Of a DNA stretch of 37,225 bases, positions 23,762-31,540 are shown piece by piece (position 1 is the first letter of the stretch; each line of letters opens with the position of its first letter). Source of the stretch: Planctomycetota bacterium (GTDB lineage: Bacteria > Planctomycetota > B15-G4); contig JAJDEQ010000204.1 of the NCBI GenBank assembly GCA_029259695.1, positions 1-37,225 on the forward strand, in the 5' to 3' direction. A program made the position numbers and the translations under genes. Under the pieces are notes generated by a model. It was given only the letters and a program-made list of their open reading frames with translations. It was not told the DNA's origin and did no database searches.

Positions 23762-25120
23762 TCAGTTCAGCACGTCATCGATGTCGAGCCGCGAGGACAC
23801 GTCGAAGCCGCCCGAGCCGAACTTGTTGCCCCCGCCGTCGAAGCTGTTGCCGCCGCCGTCGTCTCCGGCGCCGGCGAAGTCGGGGCCGGTGCCGCGGGCG
23901 TTGCCCTTGGCCGTGTTGTCACGCAAGGTGGCGTTGCCGGAGTTGTCGATGCCTTCGTGCTCGTTCTTCGTGCACTTGTTCCCCTCGAGCAGCAGCGTGG
24001 TGAAGCCGAACTCGATGTCGATCCCGTCGCCGCCGTTCTTGCTGCACGTGTTGTCGATCAACTCGTCACTGTGCGCGTGATGCACGGCCATGCCGTCGCG
24101 ACCGTTGCCCTGGCACTCGTTGTCGCGGAAGCGGTTGGGCGTCTCCGGGATGCCGCGGCAGGCGACAGGGCCGTCGATGCGAATACCTTCGAAGCCATTG
24201 TTCTTGCAAACGTTGCCGCGCACCAACGACTGCACGAGGTGACCGTCCGCGGCAGTGCCGAGCAACATGCCGATCTCGGCGTTGCGGCTGGCCTCGTTGT
24301 CGAGGATGCGGTAGTTGTTGCCCACGACTTCCAGGCCGCGACCGTTTCCGTTGAGGCGGTTGCCCTCGATGAGCGTCTCCTGGTCGTCGCCGTTGTCGAT
24401 CTGCAACGCGACGTCGAGCTGACCCTCGACACGGTTGTCGACGATCGTCGACGGGAGCTGCTCCTTCTCGCCGTCCGCGAAGATCGTGAACGTCCGGATC
24501 ACCATGCCCGTGAAGCCCTGACGGAGGGTGTTGCGCTCCAGCTCGACGGCCGGCGCCTCCACGTCGATGCCCACGTTGGAGCAGCGCAGCACGCTGTTGC
24601 GCGACACCACGGTGGTTCCGTCGCCACCCGCCGACAACGAGATGCCCAAGACGCAGTCCTGGATCGTGTTCTTCACGATGCGCGGCGACGCGGCGTCGAC
24701 CTGGATGCCGATCCGCGACGAGCGGATGGCGCACTTGGTGACGCTCAGGTTGTCCGGCGAATCGCCGCCATCGTCGAAGGCGAAACCATGGATGGCGACG
24801 TCGGCGTTGACCAGCACGAAGCCGCTGATCGACACGTCGGTGGCAGCGACCCGGATGCAGCAGCCCGCGTACTCCGCATCGATGATCGCCTTCTTGCCCA
24901 CCAGCGTGATGCCGGGCTGGAAGATCGTCACCTCTTCGTTGTAGATGCCCTTGTTCACCGCGACCACGTCGCCGGGTGACGCGGCGCTGACCGCCGATTG
25001 GATCGTCGGAAACTCTTCGCTGGGGACCTTCAGCGTGTCGGCCCGCACGCCGACGGCGAGCAGGGCGACGAATGCGACAGCCAGGACGGAACGTGAACAA
25101 CGCAGACAAATGGTGAGCAT
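23762..25120 (-). CDS. Exported right-handed beta-helix protein, paralogue 2
   Basis: A 452-residue secreted paralogue of the neighbouring gene: signal peptide (SVLAVAFVALLAVGVRA), entry motif DTLKVPSEEFPTIQSAV, GIYNEEVTIFQPGITLVGKK, and then beta-helix rungs of the same type. The last 120 or so residues differ from paralogue 1 at only a few positions, whereas the central rungs (about residues 105-310) are clearly diverged. The start ATG 25120 is preceded by GGAGGAGTCC exactly as in paralogue 1, showing that the duplication included the ribosome-binding site. The copy-B 62-bp element lies 112 bases upstream. The 106-base gap between the two genes contains no conserved element. Confidence 0.88.
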   Translation of the reverse strand: MLTICLRCSRSVLAVAFVALLAVGVRADTLKVPSEEFPTIQSAVSAASPGDVVAVNKGIYNEEVTIFQPGITLVGKKAIIDAEYAGCCIRVAATDVSISGFVLVNADVAIHGFAFDDGGDSPDNLSVTKCAIRSSRIGIQVDAASPRIVKNTIQDCVLGISLSAGGDGTTVVSRNSVLRCSNVGIDVEAPAVELERNTLRQGFTGMVIRTFTIFADGEKEQLPSTIVDNRVEGQLDVALQIDNGDDQETLIEGNRLNGNGRGLEVVGNNYRILDNEASRNAEIGMLLGTAADGHLVQSLVRGNVCKNNGFEGIRIDGPVACRGIPETPNRFRDNECQGNGRDGMAVHHAHSDELIDNTCSKNGGDGIDIEFGFTTLLLEGNKCTKNEHEGIDNSGNATLRDNTAKGNARGTGPDFAGAGDDGGGNSFDGGGNKFGSGGFDVSSRLDIDDVLN

Positions 25121-25231
25121 GGACTCCTCCTCGTTCTCGATGATGACGGAATGTGGGACGTTCGGAAGCCCAGAACGACATGCGCCCGAGTGGGACCGCG
25201 CCAAGGGGCGAGCAGGAACCAGGCCCGGCAG

Positions 25232-25293
25232 CCTCGGACCGGCCCTCGACGGGAACAGCGCCTTCCAGGTCCAGACTCCGTCAGGAAATCCCG
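25232..25293 (-). repeat. 62-bp non-coding repeat, copy B
   Basis: Second copy of the element at 21791-21852, same orientation, upstream of the beta-helix paralogue 2 gene. Shares GGGAACAGCG and AGACTCCGTCAGG with copy A at the same spacing. Sits in the 209-base gap before the DUF2007-like gene's stop and is otherwise non-coding. Confidence 0.6.
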
Positions 25294-25329
25294 GCCGCTC
25301 CTCGGTGCCCGGCCGACGCCCGCGCGCTG

Positions 25330-25710
25330 CTAGCGAAAGCCGCGGTGCTCCCGCAGGAAGACGATCAACGGGTCATCGGCCGCGTGGGCCGCGCGGAAAC
25401 CCAGTTCGCAGTCGGGGCACTCCCAGGCGGCGCTCACATCGGCTCCGCAGGCGGGGCACGCGCCCGTGTAGGGCTCCGCACGGGCCGGATCGTCGAGCTC
25501 GTAGAGGTCGACGATGACACGCGCTGCGACATGGACCCGGGTGGGCTCCACGGCGAGCATGTTCGCGTGATGACCACCCGCCGGCCCTGCACCCGTCGCC
25601 ACGCTGTTGATGCGGCACTCGGCGCCGGCCTCCTCGCAGGCCACCTTGAGCTGTTGCGCCTGGTACTCGTCGAGCATCAGGGGCACTCGGATCCAAGCTG
25701 AGTCGTTCAC
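25330..25710 (-). CDS. DUF2007-like domain with C-terminal zinc ribbon
   Basis: A 126-residue protein in two parts. The first 75 residues look like a DUF2007 (putative signal-transducing) alpha/beta fold: MLDEYQAQQLKVACEEAGAE, HHANMLAVEPTRVHVAARVI and VDLYELDD. A zinc ribbon follows: CPACG and CPDCE, separated by DVSAAWE. DUF2007 proteins are thought to bind small ligands or proteins; function unclear. GTG at 25710 with GGAAGG about ten bases upstream gives MNDSAWIRV; the longer frame is spurious. The stop is 20 bases after the 3' boundary of the copy-B repeat region. The P-loop kinase gene ends 35 bases upstream of this start. Confidence 0.72.
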   Translation of the reverse strand: MNDSAWIRVPLMLDEYQAQQLKVACEEAGAECRINSVATGAGPAGGHHANMLAVEPTRVHVAARVIVDLYELDDPARAEPYTGACPACGADVSAAWECPDCELGFRAAHAADDPLIVFLREHRGFR

Positions 25711-25745
25711 TTCGTCTCGACCTTCCCGGCCGGGCCCGTTCGCGA

Positions 25746-26246
25746 TCAAGGCGCGTAGTCGGCGGCGGCCGTGTACTCCCGTTTCGTCCCCTCGAAAGCA
25801 TCGAAGATCGCGCGGTGGCGGTCCAGGCCGAACTCGTCGCTGCGGGCGGTGTACTCGCGGACCCAGGGGAGCAGCACGTCGAGCATGGCCTGCTGTGCGG
25901 CGGGCGCGTCGAACTTGCCGGGCTCCCAGGGCCGGGCCTGGCACTGGGCGATGCAGGCCTCCACGCCGGGATTGAGGAACAGCAGCTCCGTGCAGCGGGG
26001 CAGCGCGGCCTGCACCAGGTCGCCGTAGCAACCCTCGATGATCCACTCCTCGTGTGCATCGATGAACTGCGACACCGCGGCGACGCTCTCCGCCGGCGGC
26101 TTGCGCTCGGGGCCGGGGTTCCAGGCGATGTCGTCGAGCGGCAACAGCGCCACGTCGCGATCGCCGATCAGCCGCCGCGCCAGGGTGGTCTTGCCCGACC
26201 CCGCGTTGCCCAGGATCACGACCCGCATCGGTTCGCTGTTGCGCAT
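25746..26246 (-). CDS. P-loop kinase-like protein (FlaR/topology-modulation type)
   Basis: A 166-residue P-loop NTPase. The Walker A motif is VVILGNAGSGKTTLARRL; then LPLDDIAWNPG and, further on, EWIIEGCYGDLVQAALP, LLFLNPGVEACIAQCQAR. This is the pattern of small adenylate-kinase-like proteins often annotated as FlaR or topology-modulation protein; substrate unknown. ATG at 26246 and an in-frame ATG at 26228 (MRVVILGN) are both possible; the second begins directly at the first strand. It lies 48 bases downstream of the YfiT gene and is read in the same direction. Confidence 0.8.
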   Translation of the reverse strand: MRNSEPMRVVILGNAGSGKTTLARRLIGDRDVALLPLDDIAWNPGPERKPPAESVAAVSQFIDAHEEWIIEGCYGDLVQAALPRCTELLFLNPGVEACIAQCQARPWEPGKFDAPAAQQAMLDVLLPWVREYTARSDEFGLDRHRAIFDAFEGTKREYTAAADYAP

Positions 26247-26294
26247 GAGAGCTCCAGCATCACCCGCGGGCCGTGCGAGCGCAGGTTGCCCGTG

Positions 26295-26837
26295 TCATCG
26301 CGCGCGCGCTCTCGGTGCCCAACCCTCGCGCTCGATGGTGGTGGTGATGTGCGCCAGGTGGTGCCGGCCGTGCCAGGCGTAGATGCCGACGTTGCGGGCC
26401 AGCTCGGTCGCGCCCGAGTCGGGGTGCACGAAGTTGCGCGACAACTGCTCCGGTGAGAGCGAGCGCAGCAGCGTGATCCAACGGGCGTGCAACTGCGCGA
26501 GGAAGTCGAGCGCCGGTCCGATCGGGGCGCGGTAGTCGTCGAGCTCGGCCCAGGCGCCCTCGTCGTAGGCCTTGATCAACGGCTGCTCCTCGGTGAGCGC
26601 CCACTTGAAGCGCACGTAGCTGTTGAGATGACTGTCGGCCACGTGGTGCACGACCTGCCGCAGCGTCCAGCCGCCGGGTCGGTACGTCGTGTCGAGCTGC
26701 TCGTCGTCCAGCCCCTCGACAGCCTGGCGCAACTGTGCCGGGAAGGCCTCGATCTGATCGAGCCAACGGGCCAGGTCGTCGCTGGTCACGGCGCCGTCGT
26801 GCTCGAACGGGCCGATGGGATAGCGGGGATCGGTCAT
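26295..26837 (-). CDS. YfiT/BstA-type DinB-like metal-dependent hydrolase or thiol transferase
   Basis: A 180-residue DinB-fold protein. Residues at the start match the YfiT pattern DPRYPIGPFEHDG; then LDTTYRPGGWTLRQVVHHVA, DSHLNSYVRFKW and the C-terminal metal motif WHGRHHLAHI. The three His positions (in VHHVADSH and HGRHH) form the putative divalent-metal site. In Bacillus, YfiT relatives (BstA) act as bacillithiol S-transferases; whether this organism uses bacillithiol or another thiol is unknown. Start ATG 26837. It diverges from metG with 97 bases between starts. Confidence 0.85.
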   Translation of the reverse strand: MTDPRYPIGPFEHDGAVTSDDLARWLDQIEAFPAQLRQAVEGLDDEQLDTTYRPGGWTLRQVVHHVADSHLNSYVRFKWALTEEQPLIKAYDEGAWAELDDYRAPIGPALDFLAQLHARWITLLRSLSPEQLSRNFVHPDSGATELARNVGIYAWHGRHHLAHITTTIEREGWAPRARAR

Positions 26838-26934
26838 GGTCGTCCGGGTCCGGTGGGCGGGGCTCGGGGGACGAAGGTACTCGCTTCGAGCGACCGTCCG
26901 CGACAGGGGCCCCCGCGTTTGTTACCAAGGGCCG

Positions 26935-28887
26935 ATGCCGCCCGCGACTCCGCCCGACACCTCGTCCTCCGCCGCCAGCACAGGCCCCGACGGCTCCGCC
27001 GCTTCGGCGCGGCCGCTGCTGATCACCTCGGCCCTGCCCTACGCCAACGGGCCGATCCACTTCGGGCACGTGGCCGGGGCCTATCTGCCGGCGGACATCT
27101 ACGCGCGCTACCACCGCCTGCTCGGCACGGACGTCGTGTACATCTCCGGCACCGACGAGCACGGCGTGTCGATCACGGTCAACGCTGAGAAGGAGGGCCT
27201 GGCCGACGCCGACGGCTACCGCGCCTACACCACCCGCTGGTACGGCGAGATCAAGGGCCTGTTCGATCGCTTCGGCATCGTCTTCGACCACTTCTCGCGC
27301 ACCAGCAACACCGACCCGCACTACCCGCTGAGCCAGGAGTTCTTCCTGCGCCTGCTGCGCGAGGGCTACATCGCGCCCAAGGCCGAGCAGCAGCACTACT
27401 GCACCACCTGCGACCGCTTCCTGCCCGACCGCTACGTGGAGGGCACCTGCTACGTGTGCAACGAGCGCGCGGCGCGGGGCGACGAGTGCAAGAAGTGCGG
27501 CAGCTGGCTCGAGGCCACGCGCATCATCGAGCCGGTCTGCGTGACCTGCGGCAACACGCCCGAGGTGCGCGACACGATGCAGTACGAGCTCGACCTGTCA
27601 CCGGTGTCGCAGCGCGAACTGCTGGCCGACCGCCCGCTGTTCGCCGACTGGCTCACCGGCCTGCGCGACCGACTCAAGCCCAACGTGCGCGCCACCATGT
27701 ACGACAAGATGATCGAGGGCGAGGGCATGGCCTCGCGACCGATCACGCGCGACCTGCGCTGGGGCGTGCCGGTGCCCGCCACCGATCTCGACGGCAAGCC
27801 CATCGAGGGCCACGACGGCAAGGTGCTGTACGTGTGGTTCGACGCGCCGATCGGCTACATCAGCGCCACCATCGAATGGGCTCGCGACCTGGTGGGCGAG
27901 GCCGAGCTGTGGCGCCGCTACTGGATCGCGCCGGCCGACGCGGCCGTGGGCGGCGGCGCCAAGCTGGTGCACTTCATCGGCAAGGACAACATCCCCTTCC
28001 ACTGCATCGTGTTCCCGTCGATGCTCGGCTGGCAGGGCGCGGCGCGACCGGACGACGACTTCATCGGCCCGGGGCCGGGCGAGCGCTACGTGCTGCCCGA
28101 CAACGTGCCCAGCAACGAGTTCTACAACCTCGAGGGCCGCAAGTTCAGCACCAGCGACAACTGGATGCTCGACAACGACCGCATGTTCGAGACCTTCGGC
28201 GTCGACGCCCTACGCTGGTACCTGACCACGTCCATGCCCGAGACGTCCGACACGCACTTCACCTTCGAGGGCCTGCAGGCCACCTACAACGCCGAGCTGG
28301 CCGACACGGTGGGCAACTACGCCAGCCGCGTGCTCAAGTTCACGCGCAGTCACCTCGGCGGCACCGTGCCGGAGGTGGACAGCACCCACGAGCTGGCCGG
28401 CGACATGGCCGAGAGCGTCGCCGCAGCCACTCGCGCCGTCGATGCGGTCGGCGCCGCCATCGACCGCTTCGAGTTCCGCAAGGCCGCCGCCGCCGCCGTG
28501 GAGCTGGGCCGCTTCGGCAACAAGCTGTTCGACACGCGCGAACCGTGGAAGCTGCGCAAGACCGACATGCCCGGCTGCGGCACCGCGCTGGCGTGTCACC
28601 TGCAGGTGCTGGCGGCCCTGTCGGTGGTGCTCACACCGTTCGTGCCCGCCGCCGCGGCGCGCCTGCGCGAGATGCTGGCCCTGCCCCCGCTCGACAGCGA
28701 CCGCGTGACCTACCCCCGCGGCAACCTGCCCGGCGCCGACGAGGGCGACCGCGCACCCGGCGCCTCCCGCTGGCGCGCCGAGACGCTGCCCGCCGGCCAC
28801 GTCCTGGGCGAGCCCGGCATCCTGTTCCAGAAGATCGCCGACGAGGTCGTGGAGGCCGAGCGGGCCACCCTGGGCGCCCGCGACTGA
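26935..28887 (+). CDS. metG: Methionyl-tRNA synthetase
   Basis: MetRS charges tRNA-Met with methionine. The 650-residue product has the class I HIGH motif as PIHFGH (residues 40-45, in PYANGPIHFGH), the four-cysteine-rich metal insert (CTTC, CYVC, CKKCG, CVTCG), YVWFDAPIGYISATIEWA, GKDNIPFHCIVFP, and the second catalytic motif as KFSTS at 403-407 instead of KMSKS. The anticodon-binding helical domain follows (TSMPETSDTHFTFEGLQATY onward). A Pro/Ser-rich N-terminal 26 residues is extra, and the C-terminal tRNA-binding (EMAPII-like) domain is absent; both variants exist in nature. ATG at 26935 is preferred to the longer open frame because the preceding codons are out of character. Confidence 0.96.
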   Translation: MPPATPPDTSSSAASTGPDGSAASARPLLITSALPYANGPIHFGHVAGAYLPADIYARYHRLLGTDVVYISGTDEHGVSITVNAEKEGLADADGYRAYTTRWYGEIKGLFDRFGIVFDHFSRTSNTDPHYPLSQEFFLRLLREGYIAPKAEQQHYCTTCDRFLPDRYVEGTCYVCNERAARGDECKKCGSWLEATRIIEPVCVTCGNTPEVRDTMQYELDLSPVSQRELLADRPLFADWLTGLRDRLKPNVRATMYDKMIEGEGMASRPITRDLRWGVPVPATDLDGKPIEGHDGKVLYVWFDAPIGYISATIEWARDLVGEAELWRRYWIAPADAAVGGGAKLVHFIGKDNIPFHCIVFPSMLGWQGAARPDDDFIGPGPGERYVLPDNVPSNEFYNLEGRKFSTSDNWMLDNDRMFETFGVDALRWYLTTSMPETSDTHFTFEGLQATYNAELADTVGNYASRVLKFTRSHLGGTVPEVDSTHELAGDMAESVAAATRAVDAVGAAIDRFEFRKAAAAAVELGRFGNKLFDTREPWKLRKTDMPGCGTALACHLQVLAALSVVLTPFVPAAAARLREMLALPPLDSDRVTYPRGNLPGADEGDRAPGASRWRAETLPAGHVLGEPGILFQKIADEVVEAERATLGARD

Positions 28888-28951
28888 GGCTCCCGGCGGG
28901 CGGTCCGGCCCACACCCCGGCCGCACTAAGGATCGGGGCCTCCGTTGGTCG

Positions 28952-30754
28952 ATGCATGCTGCGATGCATCCCGATGAAAGCACTCGCATCGCGGCCAGCG
29001 CCGGCCTCCTCCTTTGCGGACTCTCAGGCTTCATGTGGTGGGGTCCCACCGCACTGGGCCTGGTGGCGGTGATCCTCACCCTCGGCGGTCTGGGGGACCT
29101 CGGCTGGCGGCTCGGTTGGCTGCGGCGCTGGACTGCGGCGTTCCGCGCCCACGCTCACAGCGGTCGCAGCGGTCACCGCTCCCGCGCCCACAGCGGTCGC
29201 AGCGGTCGCAGCGGTCGCAGCGGTCACCGCGATCACGGCGCTCACCCCGCCCACAGCGCCCACCCTGCCCGCAGTGCTCACCCCGCTCACGCCGGCGGCG
29301 CCCTGTCCTCGCTCGGCTCGACTGCCGGCGAGGCCGACCTGGCTCCCGCTCAGTGGACGACTGTTGCGCTGGGAGGAACAGCCCTCGCCTTCGGGGTCCT
29401 GACCCTGACCGCCGGCGTGATCGGCGTGCCGCCCGAGGCCATCACCCCCACCGAGCAGGCCGCGGCCCCCGACGGCGGCCCGATCTCGGCCGTGCTGGGC
29501 GTGGCCGTGGGCATCGTCGGCATCGCCTTCCTGGCCATCGTGCTGCGCCCGTGGAGCGCCCGCCGGCGCAACGGCTCGGCGCGCTGCGAGCTCGAGACCG
29601 ACCCCGCCGCCCTCGGCGACTGGTTCAAGGCCCGGGTCGAGACGCGCGACACGCTCGGACCCCAGGACACCGTGCGCGTGAAGCTGACCAACTTCCGCCG
29701 CGTGACCGGTGCCGACGGGCGCCCGCACTTCGTCACCTACTGGAGTCACGCCTACCGGCTGCGGCCCGACATGCTCGAGCAACAGCCGGGCGGTCGCCTG
29801 ACCGTGCCGGTGCGCTTCCTGCTCCCCGCCGACGCCCAGCCCACGGGCAGCGCGCCGGCTCAGGTTGGCGGCACCGACGACATCGTCTGGAAGCTCGAAC
29901 TGCAGGCAGGTGACGGCTGGCAGGTGGCCTTCGACGTGCCCGTGCTGGCCCAGGCTCCCGCAGCCTCGACCGACCGCGCGACGGACGCCGAACCCGCACC
30001 GCCCGCGGGCGAGCCCGCCTTCGCCGGCGTGGGCACCGGGCCCGCACCGTTCCTCTCGGTCGGCGCCGCGCCGGGCCGCGCCGCGTCGAGCCGCGGCTGG
30101 CTCAACGCCGACGGCGGCGACGACGCCGACCCCGCCCCGCGTCACCCCGACGTGGTACTCGAGAGCGAGCCGCGCGCCGAGACCGGCGCCATGCTCGCCC
30201 TGGCCGCGTTCCTGCTGGTCGTGATCGCCGCCGGCTGGCGCTCGCTCGTGGCCGGCTCCACCTGGCTGGCCGCCTGCTTCGGCCTGCTGGCACTGGCCTC
30301 CACCGCCGGCCTGATCGCGTGCGCCACGCACAGCTGGCTGCTCACCGCCGACCGTCGCGGCATCGCCCTCGAACATCGCCTCGCCGGTCTGCGCTGGTGC
30401 TTCCGCTGGCGTCGGGACGAAGTGCTGCGCGTGCAGATCGTGCAGGCGCGGCGCCCCTGGCCCTGGACCGTCCCGGCCAACTGGCTGCCGTCCACCGGCG
30501 GCGCACGCAGCGAACCGGTCCCCACCTGGATCGTGGAGATCGTGGACGCCACCGACCGCGCCTACCGCATGGCGCCCTTCACCGAACGCGGCAAGGCCAC
30601 CTGGCTGGCCGTGCGTCTGGGCGACACCCTGGGCGTGCCCGTGCAGTCCGCGCCGGCCGTCGCGCCGTCGACCGCATCGGCGTCGACACCCGCATCGGGC
30701 TCCATGGGCGAACCGGCCCTGGTGGTCAACGTCTCCTCGCAGCCGCGGGACTGA
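28952..30754 (+). CDS. Large membrane protein with DUF3592-like region and Ser-Gly-Arg-His repeat
   Basis: A 600-residue protein. Two N-terminal transmembrane helices flank a basic, His/Ser/Arg/Gly-rich loop (residues about 68-118) encoded by tandem repeats. A third and fourth helix lie at about 130-150 and 175-200. A beta-rich soluble domain follows (RVETRDTLGPQDTVRVKLTN ... DDIVWKLELQAGDGWQVAF), as seen in DUF3592-type membrane proteins. Two more helices lie at about 410-455, then a PH-like C-terminal domain (LTADRRGIALEHRL). ATG at 28952; one four codons later is an alternative. Convergent with the next gene. Envelope role inferred from position only. Confidence 0.65.
   Translation: MHAAMHPDESTRIAASAGLLLCGLSGFMWWGPTALGLVAVILTLGGLGDLGWRLGWLRRWTAAFRAHAHSGRSGHRSRAHSGRSGRSGRSGHRDHGAHPAHSAHPARSAHPAHAGGALSSLGSTAGEADLAPAQWTTVALGGTALAFGVLTLTAGVIGVPPEAITPTEQAAAPDGGPISAVLGVAVGIVGIAFLAIVLRPWSARRRNGSARCELETDPAALGDWFKARVETRDTLGPQDTVRVKLTNFRRVTGADGRPHFVTYWSHAYRLRPDMLEQQPGGRLTVPVRFLLPADAQPTGSAPAQVGGTDDIVWKLELQAGDGWQVAFDVPVLAQAPAASTDRATDAEPAPPAGEPAFAGVGTGPAPFLSVGAAPGRAASSRGWLNADGGDDADPAPRHPDVVLESEPRAETGAMLALAAFLLVVIAAGWRSLVAGSTWLAACFGLLALASTAGLIACATHSWLLTADRRGIALEHRLAGLRWCFRWRRDEVLRVQIVQARRPWPWTVPANWLPSTGGARSEPVPTWIVEIVDATDRAYRMAPFTERGKATWLAVRLGDTLGVPVQSAPAVAPSTASASTPASGSMGEPALVVNVSSQPRD
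29157..29300 (+). repeat. Short tandem repeats encoding a His/Ser/Arg/Gly/Pro/Ala loop
   Basis: About 140 bases of imperfect short tandem repeats: a 9-base unit (AGCGGTCGC) repeated three times near 29189-29221 with neighbours varied as AGCGGTCAC, then a looser series built on CACCCCGCCCACAGCGCC-type units. It is in frame and encodes SGRSGRSGRSGH, then AHPAHSAHPARSAHPAH. Not a CRISPR: no unique spacers. Confidence 0.8.
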
Positions 30755-30764
30755 GCGCTCTCAG
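30751..30764. terminator. Small hairpin joining convergent stop codons
   Basis: CTGAG (30751-30755) and CTCAG (30760-30764) pair around CGCT. The hairpin contains the stops of both convergent genes, which are separated by only six bases. The stem is short, so terminator function is weakly supported. Confidence 0.3.
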
Positions 30765-31399
30765 ACGCTGACGCGTCCGAAGTCCACCAGCGCATCGCCC
30801 TTGAGATAGGCCACGCCCATGTCGTCGCGCGCGACGGCGCCGGCGACCTTGCCGCTGGTGATCAGCTCGCGTCGCGCGCCGTCGGCGAACTCGAGCGTCA
30901 CGTAGTAGATCGTGCGGGCACCGTGCTTGCCGCCGGAGACGTGCGTGCGGTCGTCGAGTACCCGAGCCAGTTCGCGGGTGAGGGGCGCGCGCAGGACCTT
31001 GCCGCCTGAGCGCGCAGCGAAGATCAGCATCACGAAACCGACCAGCCCGATGAACATCGGCCACATGGCCATCGCTCCGCCGGCGGTCCGCTTGAAGACC
31101 ACGGCCATGCCGAAGGTCAGGACCACCCAGATGATGCCGAACGCGATCAGCGCGACCCTCGGAGCCACGATGCCCATGGCGGAGGGCTCACGCAGCATGA
31201 GTGCATCGAGGTCGGCGTGCGCGGCCAGGTTGCTGAAGCGCGCCTCGTGATCGAGGGCGCCCGGCGACGGGGCCGGCACCGGAGCGGCGAGACGGGGCTG
31301 TTCGGTGCCGCAGTACTCGCAGAACTTCGTGTCGTTGCGAGCGATGTTGGCGCCGCAATGCACGCACGTCCTGCGCCCGGTCTCGGTGCCCGTCGTCAT
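30761..31399 (-). CDS. Zinc-ribbon membrane protein with DUF2500-like domain
   Basis: A 212-residue protein. An N-terminal zinc ribbon (CVHCGANIARNDTKFCEYCG) is followed by an Ala/Pro linker, two transmembrane helices (about residues 90-108 and 116-136, VALIAFGIIWVVLTFGMAVV and MFIGLVGFVMLIFAARSG), and a DUF2500-like beta domain (ARTIYYVTLEFADGARREL, then VAYLKGDALVDFGRV). DUF2500 proteins are of unknown function. ATG 31399 with GGAGGAG about seven bases upstream. It is co-directional with the SPFH gene 140 bases upstream and probably part of the same envelope module. Confidence 0.78.
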   Translation of the reverse strand: MTTGTETGRRTCVHCGANIARNDTKFCEYCGTEQPRLAAPVPAPSPGALDHEARFSNLAAHADLDALMLREPSAMGIVAPRVALIAFGIIWVVLTFGMAVVFKRTAGGAMAMWPMFIGLVGFVMLIFAARSGGKVLRAPLTRELARVLDDRTHVSGGKHGARTIYYVTLEFADGARRELITSGKVAGAVARDDMGVAYLKGDALVDFGRVSV

Positions 31400-31540
31400 C
31401 GCTCGCTCCTCCCTCGAAGGCTCCACGCTGGTCCGCTACGACCGCGCATCGTCCGCTCGTCCTTGCTCCACGCGCATGCGGGGCGCCGCGACGGAGCAGG
31501 CCCTGCCACTCGCTAGCGCCACGCGCACCGCCAGCCGCTG

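Noticed and set aside
22489..24979. Long plus-strand frames opposite the beta-helix genes
   Set aside because: Mirror each other only because the real minus-strand genes are paralogues.
29157..29300. Possible CRISPR array
   Set aside because: Units are 9 bases or so, adjacent, in frame and without spacers.
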